Shown here one piece after another: positions 15,639-19,092 of a DNA stretch of 19,092 nt (positions are counted from its first letter, which is position 1; each line of letters begins with the position of its first letter). Origin of the DNA: an uncultured Blautia sp. (GTDB lineage Bacteria > Bacillota > Clostridia > Lachnospirales > Lachnospiraceae); assembly GCA_900551715.1 (NCBI GenBank), contig URXG01000047.1, positions 1 through 19,092 on the forward strand, in the 5' to 3' direction. The notes below the pieces were generated by a model that had not been told where the DNA came from, did not search any database, and saw nothing but the letters and a program-made list of their open reading frames with translations. A program made the translations under genes and the position numbers.

Positions 15639-15647
15639 AATCTATAC

Positions 15648-15672
15648 CTCTGTTAAATTCAGTATAACAGAG
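15648..15672. promoter_or_regulatory. Perfect inverted repeat over the GT-C operon promoter (candidate operator)
   Basis: CTCTGTTA (15648-15655) and TAACAGAG (15665-15672) are perfect 8-base inverted arms with a 9-base centre. Read on the minus strand, one arm enters the -10 element and the other ends in the AGAGG ribosome binding site. The -10 arm lies mostly upstream of the likely start point, so a DNA operator is more plausible than an RNA hairpin. Confidence 0.5.
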
Positions 15673-15689
15673 CCTGTCACTTCTGGCAA
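15661..15689 (-). promoter_or_regulatory. SigA promoter of the GT-C gene pair
   Basis: TTGCCA (15684-15689), a 17-base spacer and TATACT (15661-15666) each match the consensus at five of six positions. A TG one base before the -10 adds an extended -10 element. The 95-base gap after cwlD also has a small AT-rich stem (15716-15730) without a terminator tail. Confidence 0.8.
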
Positions 15690-15733
15690 AACAAATTACG
15701 ACTTTTCACATTTTTTACATATTTTATGTATCC

Positions 15734-16486
15734 TCATATTTCCTTATCTACCACTGATCTGACAGCAGATTCCTCTATATATTTCCGGATTCCTTCTGTA
15801 ACTGCTTCTGCTACTTTTTTCTGATATTCTTTTTTCTTCAGAAGTTCTGCCTCTTTCGGGTTGGTGAGAAATCCACATTCTGCGATCACCAGCACACCTT
15901 TACTCCTTTTCAGCAGATAGTAACTGGTGTTGCCCTTTACCACCCTAGGTCTTAAAACTTTAAGCCGTGTATTCAGCGACTCCTGTATCTTCTCCGCCAG
16001 TGCCTTCCCTTTCAGAGAGCTTTCATAATAAAACACCTGTGGTCCCCGGACGGAAGGATCCTGATAGCTGTTCTGGTGGATACTGACTGTAAGGAGAGGG
16101 GATTTTTCTTCCAGAAATGCGATCCGCCTTTGCATATCCTGTGCTTTTTTGCTGGATGAAGAGGTATCATAAAGCCCCTGATCTGTCTCCCTGGTCATTA
16201 TAACCTGATAACCTGCATTTTCCAGAGATTCTTTTAAAAGAAGAGAAATCTCAAGATTGATTCCCTTTTCTTCCAGACCCTCCACACCGATCATTCCCGG
16301 ATCATCGCCTCCGTGTCCCGGATCAATTCCGATCAGGGGTTTCTCTTCCCGAACAGTCTGCTCCGAAAAAGTAGCAGATACTGCGGCAGCCTGTCTGGAA
16401 AGATAATAAAAACAGACCAGAAGCAGGCATGCCATAAAAAGTTCTATTGTATGTTTTTTCAGAAGATCCACTTCCTCCTGCATCAT
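15734..16486 (-). CDS. cwlD: N-acetylmuramoyl-L-alanine amidase CwlD (spore cortex)
   Basis: The 250-residue amidase_3 protein cleaves the stem peptide from muramic acid, the first step toward the muramic delta-lactam of the spore cortex. A signal anchor (about residues 15-30) puts it outside the membrane. Zinc and catalytic residues are complete: His58 in DPGHGG, Glu73 in EEKG, His137 in SIHQNS and Glu203 in IAECGFLTN. The position after sigE supports CwlD rather than a vegetative autolysin. The start is uncertain: the ATG at 16486 has almost no ribosome binding site, while a perfect AGGAGG lies just inside the frame, 11 bases before a CTG at 16462 that would give MKKHTIELFMAC. Confidence 0.9.
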   Translation of the reverse strand: MMQEEVDLLKKHTIELFMACLLLVCFYYLSRQAAAVSATFSEQTVREEKPLIGIDPGHGGDDPGMIGVEGLEEKGINLEISLLLKESLENAGYQVIMTRETDQGLYDTSSSSKKAQDMQRRIAFLEEKSPLLTVSIHQNSYQDPSVRGPQVFYYESSLKGKALAEKIQESLNTRLKVLRPRVVKGNTSYYLLKRSKGVLVIAECGFLTNPKEAELLKKKEYQKKVAEAVTEGIRKYIEESAVRSVVDKEI

Positions 16487-16492
16487 TCTTTT

Positions 16493-16522
16493 TAATATAT
16501 TGCAGAAGTCCTGGATTTATGC
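16493..16522 (-). promoter_or_regulatory. Candidate SigG-type promoter before cwlD
   Basis: The minus strand has GCATA (16518-16522), exactly 18 bases, then TATATTA (16493-16499). The Bacillus SigG consensus is GHATR-N18-CATWHTA, so only one position differs. Forespore expression of cwlD is known in Bacillus subtilis. The start point would fall at about the annotated ATG, which fits use of the internal AGGAGG. Chance matching in this AT-rich spacer cannot be ruled out. Confidence 0.35.
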
Positions 16523-16550
16523 CAGTTATAACCACTCTTTCCTGGTCTTT

Positions 16551-17279
16551 TTATTCGTATTTGACAATCTCTTTTTTCAGACGTTTCATGATTCTCTTTT
16601 CCAGTCTGGAAATATAGGACTGCGAAATTCCAAGAATATCTGCCACCTCTTTCTGGGTCTTTTCTTCTCCGTCTGTATTGTTCAGTCCGAACCGAAGCCG
16701 GATGATCAGCTGCTCTCTTGGTGAAAGTTTGCTGATAGCTTTGCCAAGGAGGGAGATTTCCACCTCATCTTCCATTTTCCGGGAGATCACATCATCATCT
16801 GTTCCCAGAATATCCGATAAAAGAAGTTCGTTTCCATCCCAGTCCACATTCAGAGGCTCGTCAATAGATACCTCCATTCTGGTCTTGCTGTTTCTCCGAA
16901 GATACATCAGGATCTCATTTTCGATGCACCGGGAGGCGTAGGTTGCCAGTTTGATCTTTTTGACAGGATCAAAGGTATTAATGGCTTTGATAAGTCCAAT
17001 GGTTCCAATGGAGATCAGATCCTCCACACCTACTCCTGTGTTATCAAATTTTTTTGCTATATATACCACCAGTCTCAGATTATGCTCGATCAGTATGGAC
17101 CTGGCTTCCTGCTCCTGGTCTGTTTTCAGTTTGCTGATCACATACGCTTCCCGTCTGGGCTCCAGTGGAGCCGGAAGTACATCACTGCCTCCGATATAAT
17201 AAAGCTCTCTCGATCTTGAAAGAACAATTCTCTGAAAAGCCGGAAAAGAATAATCTACTACTGCTGCTGATCTACTCAT
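16551..17279 (-). CDS. sigE: Sporulation sigma factor SigE (pro-sigma-E)
   Basis: This 242-residue sigma-70 family protein directs early mother-cell transcription. Region 2 (about 62-130) has ILIEHNLRLVVYIAKKF and DLISIGTIGLIKA, and region 4 (about 180-240) has the helix-turn-helix EVADILGISQSYISRLEKR. YYIGGSDVLP starts at residue 27, the same numbering as the Tyr27-Tyr28 processing site of Bacillus subtilis pro-SigE, so the ATG at 17279 with AGGAGGGG before it gives a normal-length pro-peptide. The pro-peptide itself (MSRSAAVVDYSFPAFQ...) is less basic than that of Bacillus. The spoIIGA stop TAG is part of its ribosome binding site. Confidence 0.97.
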   Translation of the reverse strand: MSRSAAVVDYSFPAFQRIVLSRSRELYYIGGSDVLPAPLEPRREAYVISKLKTDQEQEARSILIEHNLRLVVYIAKKFDNTGVGVEDLISIGTIGLIKAINTFDPVKKIKLATYASRCIENEILMYLRRNSKTRMEVSIDEPLNVDWDGNELLLSDILGTDDDVISRKMEDEVEISLLGKAISKLSPREQLIIRLRFGLNNTDGEEKTQKEVADILGISQSYISRLEKRIMKRLKKEIVKYE

Positions 17280-17292
17280 AACCTCGCCCCTC

Positions 17293-18144
17293 CTAATGCA
17301 ATAATCTGGAATTAATCAGTACTTTGTACTCTCTTCCCAAAGCAGAAGGTTCAAAAGTAAGAGCCATCACCGGATCTGGTATACATACCTCTTCTCCAGG
17401 GGTCTGAATACAGAATTTCTCCAGTGTCACTGCCAGTATCCGCTTCTCTTCCTGTCCTATGGTCTTTAAAGACAGATAGTGAGGTCTCAGGCTGACAATC
17501 TCTGTACTTTTCAGCTCCCCGGGCTTTTCTTCCATGTATTTCAGTCTTTCCAACAGATTTTTCCCCAGAAGTTCTTCCAGAATTTCCGTCTGCACAATGG
17601 AAACCGGCTGTCCACTGAACGGATCTGTCAACAGATTTCCTGTATCATAGAATCCATAGGATGCAGACTTCTTTCCTGCAAAAAAGATGGTTACAGGATA
17701 AATATTTCTCCGGCAGATCCGTATATGGTCTCCCACCAGAAGGAGAGTCCCAAGGATCCCATAGGTACTCAACACTGTCAGCAGAAACAACTGAACCGTC
17801 ATCCTTTTGTTCTTCAGAAAAGCTTCCCAAAAGCCTCCCCACAGAAAAGCAGTCAGATACAACATCAGCAGTGTTTTCAGAAGAAGTGCTCCCTTCTTTA
17901 TCCCATAGGAGATCCGGATCATTCCCATTGCACAGATACAGTGAAAAAGGATCAGGACATCCCGATATCTCACAGCAGGTATAAAAAGAAGCACACAGGA
18001 AAAAAAAGCTCCCATGACTGCTGCCGCTGCACATCGGGTCCGTCTGCACTTACATCTCATCGTTCTTCCCACCAGCCGGAGAAGCACATAATCCATAATG
18101 AGATTGGCAGCAAACACAATGTCTATGTATACTTTCTGATACAT
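17293..18144 (-). CDS. spoIIGA: Sigma-E processing peptidase SpoIIGA
   Basis: The 283-residue septal membrane protease removes the pro-peptide of SigE. About five hydrophobic segments fill residues 5-150 (MYQKVYIDIVFAANLIMDYV at the N-terminus is typical), followed by a cytosolic aspartic-protease domain with YDTGN (Asp167-Thr168-Gly169). The ATG at 18144 has AGGGGG seven bases upstream; the in-frame extension to 18246 runs through the promoter and terminator and is rejected. It is the first gene of the sporulation operon and ends 13 bases before sigE. Its ribosome binding site lies in the 3' arm of a terminator-type stem that can form only in read-through RNA. Confidence 0.95.
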   Translation of the reverse strand: MYQKVYIDIVFAANLIMDYVLLRLVGRTMRCKCRRTRCAAAAVMGAFFSCVLLFIPAVRYRDVLILFHCICAMGMIRISYGIKKGALLLKTLLMLYLTAFLWGGFWEAFLKNKRMTVQLFLLTVLSTYGILGTLLLVGDHIRICRRNIYPVTIFFAGKKSASYGFYDTGNLLTDPFSGQPVSIVQTEILEELLGKNLLERLKYMEEKPGELKSTEIVSLRPHYLSLKTIGQEEKRILAVTLEKFCIQTPGEEVCIPDPVMALTFEPSALGREYKVLINSRLLH

Positions 18145-18213
18145 AAAAAAGCCCCCTGCTACCTGTAAATCCTTCACTTTGGTAAGTGAACTCATTATAG
18201 GTGACAGGGGGCT
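18145..18213 (-). terminator. Terminator-type hairpin after thrS, ending at the spoIIGA start codon
   Basis: Bases 18199-18213 and 18150-18164 (minus strand AGCCCCCTGTCACCT and AGGTAGCAGGGGGCT) pair over 15 positions, with one mismatch and one wobble. An inner 7-bp hairpin (18173-18179 with 18184-18190) lies in the loop. The stem runs into TTTTTT just before the spoIIGA ATG. This is a good Rho-independent terminator for transcripts from thrS. The long loop is unusual. Confidence 0.7.
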
Positions 18214-18227
18214 GCGGATTTTGTCAG
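18194..18227 (-). promoter_or_regulatory. spoIIG-type promoter with a 22-base spacer
   Basis: An exact TATAAT (18194-18199) is separated by exactly 22 bases from CTGACA (18222-18227), a five-of-six -35 match. A 17-base spacing gives only AAATCC. The Bacillus subtilis spoIIG promoter is known for the same 22-base spacing and needs Spo0A-phosphate to fire with SigA. Transcription should start near 18187, about 43 bases before spoIIGA. Confidence 0.75.
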
Positions 18228-18234
18228 AAACGGT

Positions 18235-18241
18235 CGTCGAA
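18235..18241 (+). promoter_or_regulatory. Candidate Spo0A box (proximal)
   Basis: CGTCGAA matches the Spo0A core TGTCGAA in six of seven bases. It lies about 48-54 bases upstream of the predicted start, close to the -35, where site 2 lies in the Bacillus spoIIG promoter. Orientation is opposite to the distal box. Confidence 0.5.
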
Positions 18242-18263
18242 CTCACAGAATTTCTCGTGATTC

Positions 18264-18270
18264 TTCGACA
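18264..18270 (-). promoter_or_regulatory. Spo0A box (distal)
   Basis: An exact TGTCGAA on the transcribed-direction strand, about 77-83 bases upstream of the predicted spoIIGA start point, near where site 1 lies in Bacillus. With the 22-base promoter spacing and the spoIIGA gene, this is good circumstantial evidence for Spo0A control. Confidence 0.65.
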
Positions 18271-18316
18271 TCTTTTCCCATCCTGTTATTTAGTTATTAC
18301 TGTTCACAGGCAACAT

Positions 18317-19092
18317 TTATTTCTTTTCTTCCTGTACTTCAATCTTACGGATTGTTTTGTTTTTGATTTCTTCTTTCAGTGCTCCAAGGAACTCTCCAAG
18401 GTCTTTCATACCTTCGTCACCAAGGTAACGGCTTCTTACAGATACTTTGCCTTCTTCTTCCTCTTTTGCACCAACAACCAGCATGTAAGGAACTCTTTCC
18501 AGACGGGCTTCGCGGATCTTGTATCCCATTTTTTCGGAACGTCCGTCTACGGAGCAGCGAATTCCCTCTTCTTTCAGCTGTGCCTCTACTTTACCGGCAT
18601 AGTCATTGAATTTCTCGGAGATCGGAATGATACGAACCTGTTCCGGGCAGAGCCATGTCGGGAACATGCCTGCATATTTCTCAATAAGCCATGCAAGTGT
18701 TCTCTCATAGCATCCCATGGATGTACGGTGGATAATGTAAGGACGTTTCTTGTCTCCATTCTCATCAATGTAATACATGTCAAACTGTTCAGCAAGAAGT
18801 GCGTCCCACTGAATTGTGATCATGGTATCTTCTTTTCCGTATACGTTCTTTGCATTGATATCTACTTTCGGTCCATAGAAAGCAGCCTCTCCTACATCTT
18901 CTGTAAATGGAATGTTCAGTTCTTCCAGCATCTGACGGATATGTCCTTCTGTCTCTTCCCATACTTCCGGCTCACCGATGTATTTTTCTCTGTTGTTCGG
19001 ATCCCATTTGGAAAGATGATAGGTTACATCTTCCTCAACACCCAGAACCTGCAGACAGTACTGTGCAAGTGCGATACAGTCTTTGAATTCTT
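18317..19092 (-). CDS. thrS: Threonyl-tRNA synthetase, C-terminal part
   Basis: The last 257 residues are visible; the gene enters from beyond base 19092 in an open frame. Upstream of the first Met at 18931 the frame continues with LSKWDPNNREKYIG and EVWEETEGHI, typical of ThrS. The class II core follows with AFYGPKVDIN, TIQWD and the motif 3 region RPYIIHRTSMGCYERTLAWL, which differs from the classic HRAILGSLERF form. The anticodon-binding domain has the usual PEQVRIIPIS start and VDGRSEKMGYKIREA. A charged tail ending in VQEEKK closes the protein. It charges tRNA-Thr in the cytosol. A terminator-type hairpin lies about 105-170 bases after the stop. Confidence 0.92.
   Translation of the reverse strand, partial: EFKDCIALAQYCLQVLGVEEDVTYHLSKWDPNNREKYIGEPEVWEETEGHIRQMLEELNIPFTEDVGEAAFYGPKVDINAKNVYGKEDTMITIQWDALLAEQFDMYYIDENGDKKRPYIIHRTSMGCYERTLAWLIEKYAGMFPTWLCPEQVRIIPISEKFNDYAGKVEAQLKEEGIRCSVDGRSEKMGYKIREARLERVPYMLVVGAKEEEEGKVSVRSRYLGDEGMKDLGEFLGALKEEIKNKTIRKIEVQEEKK

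Noticed and set aside
15716..15730. AT-rich hairpin after cwlD as a terminator.
   Set aside because: The 6-bp TACATA/TATGTA stem is followed by A-rich, not T-rich, sequence on the transcribed strand and is too weak.
16323..16535. Minus-strand frame of 70 codons starting at a GTG with CAGGAAAGA before it.
   Set aside because: It has a fair ribosome binding site, but most of it overlaps cwlD in another frame and the sequence after the first 25 residues looks like a frame shadow of the signal anchor.
18145..18246. In-frame N-terminal extension of SpoIIGA.
   Set aside because: The extra residues are encoded by the promoter and hairpin region, lack a ribosome binding site, and are not part of the family; the start at 18144 matches the typical SpoIIGA N-terminus.

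Overview
The window looks like core chromosome of a spore-forming, Gram-positive anaerobe of the Clostridia, most likely a Lachnospiraceae member (Blautia/Dorea-like; the genus is a guess). The reasons are the spoIIGA-sigE-cwlD sporulation genes, AGGAGG-type ribosome binding sites, a 477-residue prolyl-tRNA synthetase without an editing insertion, a CotS-like spore-coat kinase homologue, and moderate GC content. Every gene I can support lies on the minus strand, so transcription runs from high to low coordinates. There is no sign of phage, insertion sequences, CRISPR, tRNA or rRNA, and no gap longer than about 190 bases between genes.

In transcription order: (1) the 3' part of thrS (18317-19092), followed by an intergenic region that packs a terminator-type hairpin, a spoIIG-type promoter with a 22-bp spacer and Spo0A-box-like sequences into about 125 bases. 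(2) A sporulation unit: spoIIGA, sigE, cwlD (15734-18144). SpoIIGA is the protease that activates pro-SigE, and CwlD makes the cortex muramic lactam. (3) Its own strong promoter, overlapped by a perfect inverted repeat, drives two overlapping genes for large polytopic GT-C-like membrane proteins, the second a DUF2298/YYY protein (11378-15638). (4) Tandem promoter elements precede an HD-domain phosphohydrolase, the t6A enzyme TsaC/Sua5 and RpiB (9069-11190). (5) A hairpin/promoter region precedes the dCMP deaminase and an LTA-synthase-like sulfatase (6386-8939). (6) A near-consensus promoter drives proS, cca and a CotS-like gene (2428-6253), ended by an intrinsic terminator. (7) A further promoter with a palindromic leader drives phosphoglucomutase and mazG (142-2262). 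(8) The last promoter begins inside the mazG stop and drives an HU gene that runs off the window.

Most enzymes are housekeeping: translation (ThrS, ProS, CCA, TsaC), nucleotide hygiene (MazG, dCMP deaminase), sugar phosphates (Pgm, RpiB) and envelope polymers (LtaS-like, GT-C pair). The most interesting material is regulatory and structural: the interleaved terminator/promoter/ribosome-binding site ahead of spoIIGA, a long hairpin that should bury the ribosome binding site of the CotS-like gene, operator-like palindromes at two promoters, and the tandem GT-C pair of unknown substrate. All structures and promoters were read by eye; no folding or database search was run.
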